Positions 37,549-46,179 of a DNA stretch of 64,000 bases are shown in pieces (positions within the stretch are counted from its first letter, which is position 1; the number at the start of each line of letters is the position of its first letter). Source of the stretch: Leptospira bourretii. Its GTDB lineage: Bacteria; Spirochaetota; Leptospiria; Leptospirales; Leptospiraceae. The notes beneath the pieces are model-generated. The model did no database searches. It saw only the letters and a list, made by a program, of their open reading frames with translations, and was not told where the DNA came from. Made by a program: the position numbers and the translations under genes. The stretch is from positions 62,001 to 126,000 of the forward strand of contig NZ_RQFW01000005.1 in the NCBI RefSeq assembly GCF_004770145.1, given 5' to 3'.

Positions 37549-39240
37549 TCAGGTTGTTACTTGGCCGAGGATGTATTCCTGATTGGACTTCCCACCAGGA
37601 ACGAATGGATACACTCCCCAACTAGAAGGGACTCTTACTTCAACCAAAGCCGGGCCTTTCTTTTCTAAAACTGTTTCTAAGCCCTGAACTCCCGATCTCC
37701 AATCCCATTCACAATACCCAATTTCGAATGAATCACATAACATCGAAAAATCGGGATGGAAATGAAATTTAGAACCAGAATACAAACTTCCATAAAACAA
37801 GTCTTGTTGTTGTTTCACTAACCCCAAATGTTCATTGTTGATTAGAATGATCTTTACATTAAGATTCTGTTCTCTGAGTGTAGACAACTCTTGTAAGTTC
37901 ATCATAATCGAACCATCACCTGTAAAACAATACACATGAGAATCCCGATGGCTTAAAGCTACTCCAATGGCAGTTGGAAGACCAAATCCCATAGTTCCTT
38001 GTCCACCAGAAGTGATCCAAGACATAGGTTGATGAAATGGAAAATATTGTGCCACCCACATCTGGTGTTGGCCTACATCCGTTAGGATAAAATGTTCGCC
38101 ACTAGGCAAAACTGAAGCAAAATCCAAAAGGATAGATTTCATCGAATGTTCTTCTGGGATTTGTTTCCAAGTTTCAACCTGCAACAATGATTCCTTGTTT
38201 TGGACCTGAAAATCCTCTTCTAATAAAAAAGGGAGAACCCCTGAAATATCTTTTTGTAAACTTAAAGTTACAGATTTATTTTTGCCAATTTCACGGGCAT
38301 CAATATCTATATGAATGATTTTTGCTTGGTTACAAAACTTTTCTATGGCACCTGTCGCACGATCATCAAAACGAACTCCTATGGCAATCAAGAGATCACA
38401 AACACCCAGTATTTCATTGGCGGCAACAGTTCCATGCATCCCCATCATTCCTAAATTCATCGGATCGTCTTTTTCAAAAATCCCAAGTCCCATAAGAGTG
38501 GTCACAGCAGGAATTTGAAAACGAGAAACAAATTCTCTTAAACGCAAATATTCTTTTTTAGCACCACCACCTATATAGAGTAAGGGGAAATGAGAATTCT
38601 CTAGTAACGATTTGAACTCATCTAGAAAAATATCCAAACTTTCAAAAGACAAAGGATCTGCCTTACTTACCTGTTCCAAAAAATCCAAATGAGATGATCC
38701 ACCAAAAGGAATGTTATTTTCAGGTAAGTTAATCTTTTGAGTTTGTATATCTTTGGGTAAATCAATCCAAACTGGGCCTTTTTTCCCTTCCCCGCATAAC
38801 AAGAATGCTTCCTCTAAAATTTCAGTAATTTGATTTGGTTCTTCTACCAAATAAACCTTTTTCACGAGTGATGAAACAATCTTTACTGTTGGTAATTCTT
38901 GGAAAGCATCGGTTCCCATTAACCCTAATGGAACTTGTCCCGAAAAAATTAGCAAGGGAACAGAATCCCTTTGCGCATCGGCAACGGCTGTGATGAGATT
39001 GGCCACACCAGGTCCAGAGGAAACAAATACGGCACTCACTTCTCCCGTACTCCTTGCCCTACCTTGTGCGATAAATCCAGCACCTTGCTCATGTCTTGCT
39101 AACACATGTTCAATGCTTGACCCCGCCAAACTTTCGTATAATGGCAAGATGGTTCCTCCAGGAACTCCTGGAATCCATGTGATACCTTTTGATTCTAAAA
39201 AACGTATGATGTATTGACTTACGGTGATTTGTTCCGACAT
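37549..39240 (-). CDS. ilvB: Acetolactate synthase large subunit (TPP enzyme)
   Basis: 563 aa. First common step of valine, leucine and isoleucine synthesis. TPP-enzyme marks: the catalytic Glu in LARHEQGAGFIAQG, FVSSGPGVANLITAVADA, and the TPP/Mg motif CFTGDGSIMMNLQEL ending with IILINNEHLG. GGQGTMGFGLPTAIG is also typical. No small regulatory subunit gene is adjacent. AAGGAG lies nine bases before the ATG. A Leu/Val-rich leader peptide and competing hairpins stand upstream (39260-39438), which supports the branched-chain role. Confidence 0.9.
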   Translation of the reverse strand: MSEQITVSQYIIRFLESKGITWIPGVPGGTILPLYESLAGSSIEHVLARHEQGAGFIAQGRARSTGEVSAVFVSSGPGVANLITAVADAQRDSVPLLIFSGQVPLGLMGTDAFQELPTVKIVSSLVKKVYLVEEPNQITEILEEAFLLCGEGKKGPVWIDLPKDIQTQKINLPENNIPFGGSSHLDFLEQVSKADPLSFESLDIFLDEFKSLLENSHFPLLYIGGGAKKEYLRLREFVSRFQIPAVTTLMGLGIFEKDDPMNLGMMGMHGTVAANEILGVCDLLIAIGVRFDDRATGAIEKFCNQAKIIHIDIDAREIGKNKSVTLSLQKDISGVLPFLLEEDFQVQNKESLLQVETWKQIPEEHSMKSILLDFASVLPSGEHFILTDVGQHQMWVAQYFPFHQPMSWITSGGQGTMGFGLPTAIGVALSHRDSHVYCFTGDGSIMMNLQELSTLREQNLNVKIILINNEHLGLVKQQQDLFYGSLYSGSKFHFHPDFSMLCDSFEIGYCEWDWRSGVQGLETVLEKKGPALVEVRVPSSWGVYPFVPGGKSNQEYILGQVTT

Positions 39241-39259
39241 AAAGATCCTCTCCTTGTTG

Positions 39260-39324
39260 GTTTCCCCGTCGACTTTCAGCTTTCTGTCGACCGAGGAAAC
39301 AAGTGAGAATTATGACAGAAAGCT
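39260..39324 (-). promoter_or_regulatory. Putative peptide-leader attenuator of ilvB: two mutually exclusive hairpins
   Basis: Hairpin A pairs AGCTTTCTGTC (39314-39324), at the end of the leader reading frame, with GACAGAAAGCT (39278-39288): 11 bp. Hairpin B pairs GTTTCCTCGGTCGAC (39286-39300) with GTCGACGGGGAAAC (39260-39273): 14 pairs and one bulge. They share bases 39286-39288 and B starts in the loop of A, so both cannot form. B ends four bases before the ilvB ribosome site (39250-39255). No U-tract follows B, so control may act on translation or through Rho. Confidence 0.65.
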
Positions 39325-39438
39325 ACGTATGTATGAGGAGACGACGACTAGGACGAGAGTAGAGAGGACATAGCTAGACAATCCAAGAACGGGCATGGAA
39401 TCCATGAATTCGTTGTTTGTGGTTGTCCGAGAGGCCAT
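39310..39438 (-). CDS. ilvB leader peptide, Leu/Val-rich (42 aa)
   Basis: ATG at 39438, stop TAA at 39310-39312. The second half reads MPVLGLSSYVLSTLVLVVV, then SSYIRSFLS. The run uses codons GTC CTC TCT ACT CTC GTC CTA GTC GTC GTC, followed nearby by ATA. This is the composition of branched-chain control peptides. The stop lies inside the left arm of hairpin A. A ribosome stalled on the Val codons would leave that arm free; a fast ribosome would cover it. No clear ribosome site precedes the ATG. A small membrane protein is the alternative reading. Confidence 0.65.
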   Translation of the reverse strand: MASRTTTNNEFMDSMPVLGLSSYVLSTLVLVVVSSYIRSFLS

Positions 39439-39574
39439 TACAGTAAAAAGTTTTTTGTAAACTTGTGATCCGTCAAGAATTTATTTGGAGCGGCTTAGTG
39501 ATTTTCTGCAAACATACCACGGCCAAAGGATGGAATTAGTAGATGCAGATGTAACAGCAGAATGGATCGAATCT

Positions 39575-39802
39575 TTATTCGTTTTCTTTGGCTCGTTTGA
39601 TGAGAGAATAAAAAGCAAAAATAAAACCTAGGAAAAAACCAACCAGGAGCCAAAGTGGTTCCGTTTTCATATAGTCATCAAGGTAGTATCCTCCCACCAC
39701 AAAAACTGCGATGGAAGATACAAATTCAAAACCGGCACCTGCCATCGCCATGGGTGACTTCTCCGATTTTTTACCCGATGGTTTTTCCGATTCTTCGCTC
39801 AT
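39575..39802 (-). CDS. AtpI/AtpZ-like small membrane protein
   Basis: 75 aa from ATG 39802. A charged N-terminus is followed by AMAGAGFEFVSSIAVFVVGGYYLD, DYMKTEPLWLLVGFFLGFIFAFYSLIKRAKE: two helices joined by a short loop, the pattern of the ATPase gene-1/AtpI family. It is 6.5 kb from the atp operon, which has another candidate at its head. Its ATG overlaps the lepB stop (ATGA), so it is co-translated with signal peptidase. Confidence 0.72.
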   Translation of the reverse strand: MSEESEKPSGKKSEKSPMAMAGAGFEFVSSIAVFVVGGYYLDDYMKTEPLWLLVGFFLGFIFAFYSLIKRAKENE

Positions 39803-40836
39803 TGGAGGATACGACCAATGCGATCCCACCTAACACTAAGTCTCCACAATCGGTAACGAATGGTCCGCTCAATCCATCCGAACCGAGACTCATCATCTCT
39901 ATAACGAGTATTATGTGAAGAAAAGATTTCTGTATAATGACAACGGTTTTCTAGTTTTTCCCCTTCATATCTTTCTGCAATTTCAGGTCCTTTCTCAGCA
40001 AGTTCCTGTCCATCTTTGTATTCACATGTGGAATCTTTCCAATCGATGGAGAAATAAATAATGAGTGCCTTACCTAAAATATCTTCTCGTTTTACAAATC
40101 CCCAAGCACGTGAATCGTGAGAGTCATCTCGGTTGTCCCCCATCACCATATACTGGCCTTCTGGAATTTGACAACCATGTAAAAAATCACAATATTCAAA
40201 GATATGGGCACGGCGATCATCCTCAAATCCCTCCAAAATAAAATGTTCAAACCCTGGTTTGACTTCTTTGAAGAGTGCTCTTTGTGTGGCTTCTAAATTA
40301 TCCAAATCAGAAAGTTCTTTTCCAATCGGAACTTCCTTTGGTTCGTAAGATCGAAACTCTTCGGAACCTTTTTCTTTGTATTCGATGAGTGCAAAGTGTA
40401 CTCGTCCTCTATCTTTTGTATCAATGTATTTACGGGTGATTCTGATTGTATCGCCGGGTAATCCTACAACTCGTTTGACAAAACGTTTTGCAAAGATTCC
40501 AGTCCTTGATTCTTCTTGGGCAAGTGCCGTTGCCGGTGGAATAAAAGTAACAATGTCCCCACGTTTGGGATCATCAATACGAAAGAGTTCCTTCTCCGTA
40601 AAAGGCATTCGAAAGGAATAACGCATTTTATTCACAAACAAAAAGTCCCCAATTTTGAGTGTCGGAATCATCGAACCGGAAGGAATATTATTAGCATCTA
40701 ATATAGATGATTTGAAAGCAAATACAAGAACCACAATGATTCCGAAAGAAATCCCTGAGGCAGCAGCCCCTTCTTTTGGCGGTTCCTTAGAATCTTGTTT
40801 TGGTTTGGATTGGAAGATGGTGGAGAATATTCCCAT
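39799..40836 (-). CDS. lepB: Signal peptidase I
   Basis: 345 aa. Membrane anchor FGIIVVLVFAFKSSI, catalytic Ser in NIPSGSMIPTLKIGDFLFVNK in parts, catalytic Lys in KRFVKRVVGLPGDTI, and the final box YMVMGDNRDDSHDSRAWGFV. An insert of about 80 residues between the Lys box and the GDNR box (SEEFRSYEPKE to CDFLHGCQIP) is longer than usual. ATG at 40836 is chosen; the frame continues upstream but would overlap the divergent gene region. Confidence 0.94.
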   Translation of the reverse strand: MGIFSTIFQSKPKQDSKEPPKEGAAASGISFGIIVVLVFAFKSSILDANNIPSGSMIPTLKIGDFLFVNKMRYSFRMPFTEKELFRIDDPKRGDIVTFIPPATALAQEESRTGIFAKRFVKRVVGLPGDTIRITRKYIDTKDRGRVHFALIEYKEKGSEEFRSYEPKEVPIGKELSDLDNLEATQRALFKEVKPGFEHFILEGFEDDRRAHIFEYCDFLHGCQIPEGQYMVMGDNRDDSHDSRAWGFVKREDILGKALIIYFSIDWKDSTCEYKDGQELAEKGPEIAERYEGEKLENRCHYTEIFSSHNTRYRDDESRFGWIERTIRYRLWRLSVRWDRIGRILQ

Positions 40837-40948
40837 AGGTTCGAAGCTAGGGAATTGGAATTTTCTGTCAAGAAAGGGGGAAAAAAAGCGCAAAAGACTT
40901 GTACTATTTTCGGGAATCGACGATACCATACATGGAGATCTTCTGCTT

Positions 40949-41740
40949 ATGGAAACATCAATCCACGTTTTACGAAAAACCTTACTGGAGATGAAAGAAA
41001 ACTACTCTTTTGTCTGCATCAAAACAGGTACGGAAACCGAGGACATGGGAGAAGAAGAAATCTCCCTATTAAAAACGATCACTGCCGGAATTTTGCCACT
41101 CTATGTCAAAATTGGTGGCCCGGAAGCAAGAAACGATATCAGAATCTGCAAAAGGATCGGAGTTTCGGGAATTTCTGCACCGATGGTGGAGTCCGAATAT
41201 GCGTTAAAAAACTTCATCCAGACCATGAAGAATCTCCTCACACCTTCGGAATACGAATCTTATAATAAATCAATTAACATGGAAACCATCACAGGATACA
41301 GAAACTTGATGGATATCTTTGATTCAGTTCCATTTCAAAGTTTAGAGCAAGTAACGGCCGCTAGGTCAGACTTAAGTGCTTCTATGGATAAAAAACCAGA
41401 TGACAAAGAAGTCACTCGTGTTTCCAAAAAAATCATTTCAGAAGCTAAGAGTAGAGGGAAAAAAACTTCTGTTGGCGGAACCATTACCAAAACAAATTTT
41501 GAACTGATAGCCAATGAAATTGAACCTGACTTTATCAACTCACGTCATGTGATGGTAGATACAAATAAAGCAATGTCGATTGGCGCGACGGATGTAGCAG
41601 AATGTATGTTGTTATTCGAAATGGATTTATTTGAATTTTTCTCTAAAACATTTCCTGAAAAAGGATATTATTACCGCAACCGAGTGGAAATCAACAGAGA
41701 GCGGATCGGCGAAAGAAAGGTATTGTACTTTATTCGTTAA
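40949..41740 (+). CDS. HpcH/HpaI-type aldolase/citrate lyase-like protein
   Basis: 263 aa from ATG 40949. ITAGILPLYVKIGGPEARNDI and GVSGISAPMVESEYALKNFI match the barrel of HpcH/HpaI aldolases (metal and substrate-binding acidic residues in the K-IGG and AP-VES blocks). The final part (SGGTITKTNFELI region, INSRHVMVDT) is consistent. Specific substrate unknown. The frame is open upstream to 40655 but that would overlap lepB head to head; GGAG lies 12 bases before the chosen ATG. The next gene starts one base after the stop. Confidence 0.72.
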   Translation: METSIHVLRKTLLEMKENYSFVCIKTGTETEDMGEEEISLLKTITAGILPLYVKIGGPEARNDIRICKRIGVSGISAPMVESEYALKNFIQTMKNLLTPSEYESYNKSINMETITGYRNLMDIFDSVPFQSLEQVTAARSDLSASMDKKPDDKEVTRVSKKIISEAKSRGKKTSVGGTITKTNFELIANEIEPDFINSRHVMVDTNKAMSIGATDVAECMLLFEMDLFEFFSKTFPEKGYYYRNRVEINRERIGERKVLYFIR

Positions 41741-43576
41741 GTGGTTTATTTATTTTTTTTATTCAGTTTAGTTTCTCCTTTTCTCTTTATTTCTCCTAAA
41801 AACTTTCATGCCCCCTTCCAAAAGGGGGTATTTCTTTTTTTGTTTTTCCTAACCATCTTAAACTTTTGGAAAGAAAAAAAATCAAAATCTGAGACAAAGC
41901 CGAATCATAGTACAACAAACATTGGTTTGTTATCTGATAAACAGATAACAATTCTCCCCTATTTACTTTTTGCCAGTTGTGTTTTCTTTTTAATCACAAG
42001 CACCTACCATGCGTTCCATTTAACAAAGTCACTAGCCGATGCTTTTTTGTTTCAAGATGCGGATTATATTGGCATTTCGGATATCCTTCTCTCTATTTCT
42101 AATGGAGAAGGATTCACCAGCGGCTACTATTCTGAATCGGGTGAAGGGAGTTACCTCCACCACCACTTCGCACCAGGAATGTTGGTTCTAACACCTTTTA
42201 TCAGTTGGATTCCAAATAAGTTGGGACTTGCTTTAGGAGTTTTTTTTGTTTATCAACTTGCTACCATTCTCTGGATCCTTTGGGCCTACCAAATTTCCAA
42301 ACACCATTTAAAAGAGAAGGGAACCAAATTTCTAACTTTTTGGGTTCTTTTGACAAACCAATTGTATTTGTATCGGATAGGTTCTAGTTTCCATTTTGAA
42401 GTGCTTGTTTTAGTTTTTGGACTTTTCTTTTTTTATGTTTGGGAGCAAAGAGAAAAGATACAAAATGCTCCATTCCTTTCCCCTTGGATCTACTATAACG
42501 TTTTAGCTTTATCTATCATTCTCTATCTCTCGCAAAAAGAGGATATTGGCATTTACCTTCTTCTATTTTTTCTACCGACTGTTTTCGGAATTTCATATAA
42601 ACTTTGGAAAAAGAAAAAGAATGAAAATAGAGATGCGCAACAGCCTAGTGGATCGCCTACAGACCACTCTCAAGAAAAAGCGACCATCCGATCACTAACA
42701 CTTGTTTTCAGTATTGTATTTGTATGGTTTGGATTTGTTTTTTTCATATATCCAGTGTTTGGTGATAGATCAGAATCCATAACTTGGACTAAGGTTTTAA
42801 CACAAGAATACCATTCCGCCTTCAAACAGGTCACAGGTTTCAAAAAGACATTGGATATTTTTCTAGAAATTGCCATCAGCGGGGGACTCGGAATCTTTCA
42901 GATGGTACCCGAAGTCATAGGAATCGGGTTAATATACGCTACACATATATTTTCCTCAAGGCCTTGGCACCATGAGGTTTATACGTATTACAGTTATTCG
43001 CTTGTTCCATTTTTACTTTATAGCGGAATTCTATGGATCCAATCAGAGAAAAAAATAAACCTTTCCTTTGCCTTCCTGATCCTTACTTGTCTCTTTTGGA
43101 AAAACTCACTCGATCAAAATTATCCATTGAATACCAAAATCGTAAGTCCTTGGAAAAACCCTACGATCCAAAAGGAAATCCATTCAGATCTGAAAGATAT
43201 AAATTTGATTCTTCTCTCCAGTCATAAGGAAGCAATTTTGGGAGAGCCAAAAGAGAAACAAAATCCCAAATACCCGAATGAACCTTTGGATCTCAAAGAA
43301 AACTCAAACCGAATATTTGTATTCGCACAGTATAACCTTTCCTTCTATATCACTGACAAAAAAACAACCTATCCGTTAGAACAAATCAAAAACTCCTCCT
43401 CCATTTGTAAAAAGGCGAATGTTTGTTATGTGGTAATAGCAGAGGAGTTTACTGATGAAATTCTCTGGCCGAAATCCAGAATTTTGGAATATAAAAAAGA
43501 ATTAGAAAACCAAAAGGGAGTTTTCGTTTGGAGAGGAAAACAAATTGAAGTTTGGAAGTTACCTCAAAGGAACTAG
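41741..43576 (+). CDS. DUF2079-family polytopic membrane protein
   Basis: 611 aa with about ten hydrophobic segments. The DUF2079 core is visible: HAFHLTKSLADAFLFQDADYIG, SYLHHHFAPGMLVLTPFISWIP, FHFEVLVLVFGLFFFYVW, and SQKEDIGIYLLLFF. The last 170 residues are a soluble tail. GT-C-like fold proteins of this family are thought to handle lipid-linked sugars, but no member's substrate is fixed here. Start is GTG right after the previous stop. Confidence 0.75.
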   Translation: MVYLFFLFSLVSPFLFISPKNFHAPFQKGVFLFLFFLTILNFWKEKKSKSETKPNHSTTNIGLLSDKQITILPYLLFASCVFFLITSTYHAFHLTKSLADAFLFQDADYIGISDILLSISNGEGFTSGYYSESGEGSYLHHHFAPGMLVLTPFISWIPNKLGLALGVFFVYQLATILWILWAYQISKHHLKEKGTKFLTFWVLLTNQLYLYRIGSSFHFEVLVLVFGLFFFYVWEQREKIQNAPFLSPWIYYNVLALSIILYLSQKEDIGIYLLLFFLPTVFGISYKLWKKKKNENRDAQQPSGSPTDHSQEKATIRSLTLVFSIVFVWFGFVFFIYPVFGDRSESITWTKVLTQEYHSAFKQVTGFKKTLDIFLEIAISGGLGIFQMVPEVIGIGLIYATHIFSSRPWHHEVYTYYSYSLVPFLLYSGILWIQSEKKINLSFAFLILTCLFWKNSLDQNYPLNTKIVSPWKNPTIQKEIHSDLKDINLILLSSHKEAILGEPKEKQNPKYPNEPLDLKENSNRIFVFAQYNLSFYITDKKTTYPLEQIKNSSSICKKANVCYVVIAEEFTDEILWPKSRILEYKKELENQKGVFVWRGKQIEVWKLPQRN

Positions 43577-43630
43577 TCTGAATGACTTAGGTTGACACTG
43601 ATTGTCTGAGAAAATAAGAATTAAATTCGC

Positions 43631-44653
43631 TTAACCTATAATATGAAAGATTTCATATCCATTCTCACGTTTTTCGATACGAATCTGTCCTTCTAAAACT
43701 AATTTCTGGATGATGCTATACACAAGTCCAAGAGCTGTTGGTAAATGGCCACCGTTATGGACTTTTTTTCCAATGGCTGCTTCCATTAGCACTTTTAAAT
43801 CAGATTCCCCTTCTCTGAGGCGGCGAAGGACTCCTTTTTCAAGGATACTCAATGTTTTTTTTACAAGAGTAATCGTTTTTTTCGGATCTTCTATTTCACT
43901 ACCATGGGCAGGTAACATTCGTTTAATGGACTCTTCCAAAAGTTTGGAAAGTGTAAAATAATAATCACCTAAGTTTCCATCCATTTCAGAATAAATGGCG
44001 GTGAGATTGGCAATGATCAAATCTCCCGAAAAATAAATTCCGGTCGAAGGATCTACAGGTGTGATATGATACAAATTATGACCAGGTGTATGTAAAAACC
44101 TTAGTAGTCTTCCGCCAAACTCTAAACTGTCGTTATGATCAATTTTGACATCAATTCGTAAAACAGGATCCCCTTTTTTGGTTTCACTAAATTTACTATA
44201 AAACTGTCGCCAACCTTGGCGCGATTCTTCCAAAATCCTATCCAGTTCTTCCTTATCACCAAATGCTTTATGAAATAAGTCTTCTGTTGCTTCTTCAAAA
44301 AGCACCATCGATTCTAAATAATTTCCCACCCCGTCGGCCATAGCACGATACCCATAATAGGTTACGTTTTTTGCATAAGACTTAAGGACCAAAGAAGAGG
44401 ATATATGATCCAAATGATTGTGTGTATAAATGATATGACGAATGTCTTTAAATGAAAAGCCCTTAGTTTTTAAGGATGCTTGTAACATCGGGATAGATTC
44501 AATATAACCAGAATCAATTAAAGTCAAACCATCGTCACCTTGATACAAATAGATATTGTTAGGAGCGTAAAACGGTTGGGGCAGGATAATTTTAAAGACA
44601 CCATCCCCGATGTCTTCCATCTCAGGAATTCGTTTGGGGATGGTAACTTTCAT
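43631..44653 (-). CDS. Metallo-beta-lactamase-fold hydrolase
   Basis: 340 aa. Metal-binding motif THNHLDHIS at about residues 77-85; further ligands in HTPGHNLYHI and PAHGSEIEDP. DDGLTLIDSGY is the usual opening strand. The C-terminal 80 residues look like a winged-helix tail (LMEAAIGKKVHNGGHLPTALG), as in LACTB2/glyoxalase-type members. It starts 9 bp after the MaoC gene ends and is probably co-transcribed with it. Substrate unknown, probably a thioester or lactone. Confidence 0.85.
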   Translation of the reverse strand: MKVTIPKRIPEMEDIGDGVFKIILPQPFYAPNNIYLYQGDDGLTLIDSGYIESIPMLQASLKTKGFSFKDIRHIIYTHNHLDHISSSLVLKSYAKNVTYYGYRAMADGVGNYLESMVLFEEATEDLFHKAFGDKEELDRILEESRQGWRQFYSKFSETKKGDPVLRIDVKIDHNDSLEFGGRLLRFLHTPGHNLYHITPVDPSTGIYFSGDLIIANLTAIYSEMDGNLGDYYFTLSKLLEESIKRMLPAHGSEIEDPKKTITLVKKTLSILEKGVLRRLREGESDLKVLMEAAIGKKVHNGGHLPTALGLVYSIIQKLVLEGQIRIEKRENGYEIFHIIG

Positions 44654-44662
44654 TTTTTCACC

Positions 44663-45841
44663 TTATGGTTGTTTTTTGATAATCAATCTTCTTTCTATTT
44701 CGAAGATTTTTTCTGGGATTTTTTCTTTACCTAGTTTCTTTTTATCGTTTTCTTTGAGGAAAAGATCCGCACCAAATTTATCCAAAGCATCGTTTGCTTT
44801 GATGTTTTTGAGTCCGATGAATTGGATTTGAACTTCACCCGCAGGGATTCCGTATTCCGTTCCTTTGTCTTCTGTAGTTAATATACGAGAAATACAAGTC
44901 ACAGTGTCACCCGAAAATGCCGGTTGTGTATGGTAACCTTCAGTGAATCCAAGTTCCCAAATTGCGTTTTCAGAAATATCACGGGAAGCCATACCAGCTA
45001 ACCAACCAAACACGAGTCCACCATAAACCACTGGTTCTCCACCCATAGGGCCAGAGATTCCCGCAGAATACAATTTATCATAATGAAGTGGATGAGTATT
45101 TCCTACGCGGAAAGTCCATTGGTAGTGTTCGTCAGTGATGGTTCTTCCATTTTGGTGAACATAAATTTGACCTGGTTTGAAGTTTTCAAAGTAAGTATGG
45201 CCCCAAGTCACATCTTTCATCTCAGTTGGGAATTTGAGATTTGGAAGTTTGAGGGCGGGAGTTTTAGACTCTGGGAAAAATGCGGAAGCATCACCTGGTT
45301 TTGGATTGCCTTTTGGTTTTCCATTGGATTGGTAGATCATGATTTTACGTTCGTATTGTAAAACCACTTCATTCTTTTGATTGAGGCAAAGTGTTCTTAC
45401 ATGAACGATTCCCGGTTTGTCTGGACCTTTGTCATCCACTGCTAGAATTTTAGTGCGAGAAGAAAGTGTATCACCAGGATAAACAGGTAGTAAAAACTGT
45501 GCGTTGTAATAACCGAGGTTGGCAAGCGCCTTCTCACTGTTATTTTGTACGCCAATCGAAAGTGCTAAGTTAAACACCATGAGTGGGTGAACTAGTAAAT
45601 CAGCAAATCCATGTGCCTTTGCATATTCTGCAGATAGGTAAAGTGGGTTTGCATCCATAAACACAGTGGCAAACTCTTGGGCAAAACTTCTGTCCACAGT
45701 GAATTGACGAGGGTGAACATAGATATCACCTACATTAAATTCTTCGAGGTATCGTCCATAAATGTTCTTTTTGACATCAGAGAGAGAAGCAGGTGTGCTG
45801 GGAGCTAACTCACCAAAGGGGGACATAGGTTTTTCGGCCAT
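44663..45841 (-). CDS. Double hot-dog MaoC-like dehydratase
   Basis: 392 aa with two MaoC-type domains. The N-terminal domain has [32 protein letters not shown] in parts, and the second has [18 protein letters not shown] then [16 protein letters not shown]. The Asp/His pairs of R-hydratases are in the DANPLY and NTHPLHYD blocks. Resembles mesaconyl-CoA/enoyl-CoA hydratase types. Long form suggests an internal dimer. Coupled with the MBL-fold gene downstream. Confidence 0.82.
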   Translation of the reverse strand: MAEKPMSPFGELAPSTPASLSDVKKNIYGRYLEEFNVGDIYVHPRQFTVDRSFAQEFATVFMDANPLYLSAEYAKAHGFADLLVHPLMVFNLALSIGVQNNSEKALANLGYYNAQFLLPVYPGDTLSSRTKILAVDDKGPDKPGIVHVRTLCLNQKNEVVLQYERKIMIYQSNGKPKGNPKPGDASAFFPESKTPALKLPNLKFPTEMKDVTWGHTYFENFKPGQIYVHQNGRTITDEHYQWTFRVGNTHPLHYDKLYSAGISGPMGGEPVVYGGLVFGWLAGMASRDISENAIWELGFTEGYHTQPAFSGDTVTCISRILTTEDKGTEYGIPAGEVQIQFIGLKNIKANDALDKFGADLFLKENDKKKLGKEKIPEKIFEIERRLIIKKQP

Positions 45842-45912
45842 GGGAATTCCTTTTTCGAATGGGATAGGACTAATTTTCCAAGAGAGGTCCTACCGAAAAC
45901 GATTTTTCAGAC

Positions 45913-46107
45913 TCATCCGGTCGCTCGTTTGGCGTATTCCTCCTTCCAGGCGCTATGCCAATGGTACCATTCTTCACGCACAGCACGATAACGAACCAAA
46001 TCACTACGAACTTCTAACATAAGTGATTCTAATTCTTCCACACGGCGGAAAAGTCGTAAGGTCAAAGCCTCCCACTCTTCTTTGTTTTGGTCCATCCATG
46101 GTTCCAT
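45913..46107 (-). CDS. Small coiled-coil protein of 64 aa
   Basis: A charged, helical frame (QNKEEWEALTLRLFRRVEELESLMLEV) in the gap between the MaoC gene and the divergent dehydrogenase gene. Heptad-like Leu/Glu pattern, no signal. ATG at 46107 or 46095 (MDQNKEEWEAL); no strong ribosome site. I do not recognise it. It may be a real small gene because it fills an otherwise empty 330-bp gap. Confidence 0.5.
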   Translation of the reverse strand: MEPWMDQNKEEWEALTLRLFRRVEELESLMLEVRSDLVRYRAVREEWYHWHSAWKEEYAKRATG

Positions 46108-46179
46108 AAATTTTATATCGGCTGTTCTTTTCTGTAAAATGTTGCTTTTTTAGTCACCTGCCCATTCGATTCATGGATC

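Noticed and set aside
39508..39640. Short plus-strand frame starting ATG near 39531, opposite the AtpI-like gene
   Set aside because: Overlaps the AtpI-like coding region on the other strand and has no recognisable features.
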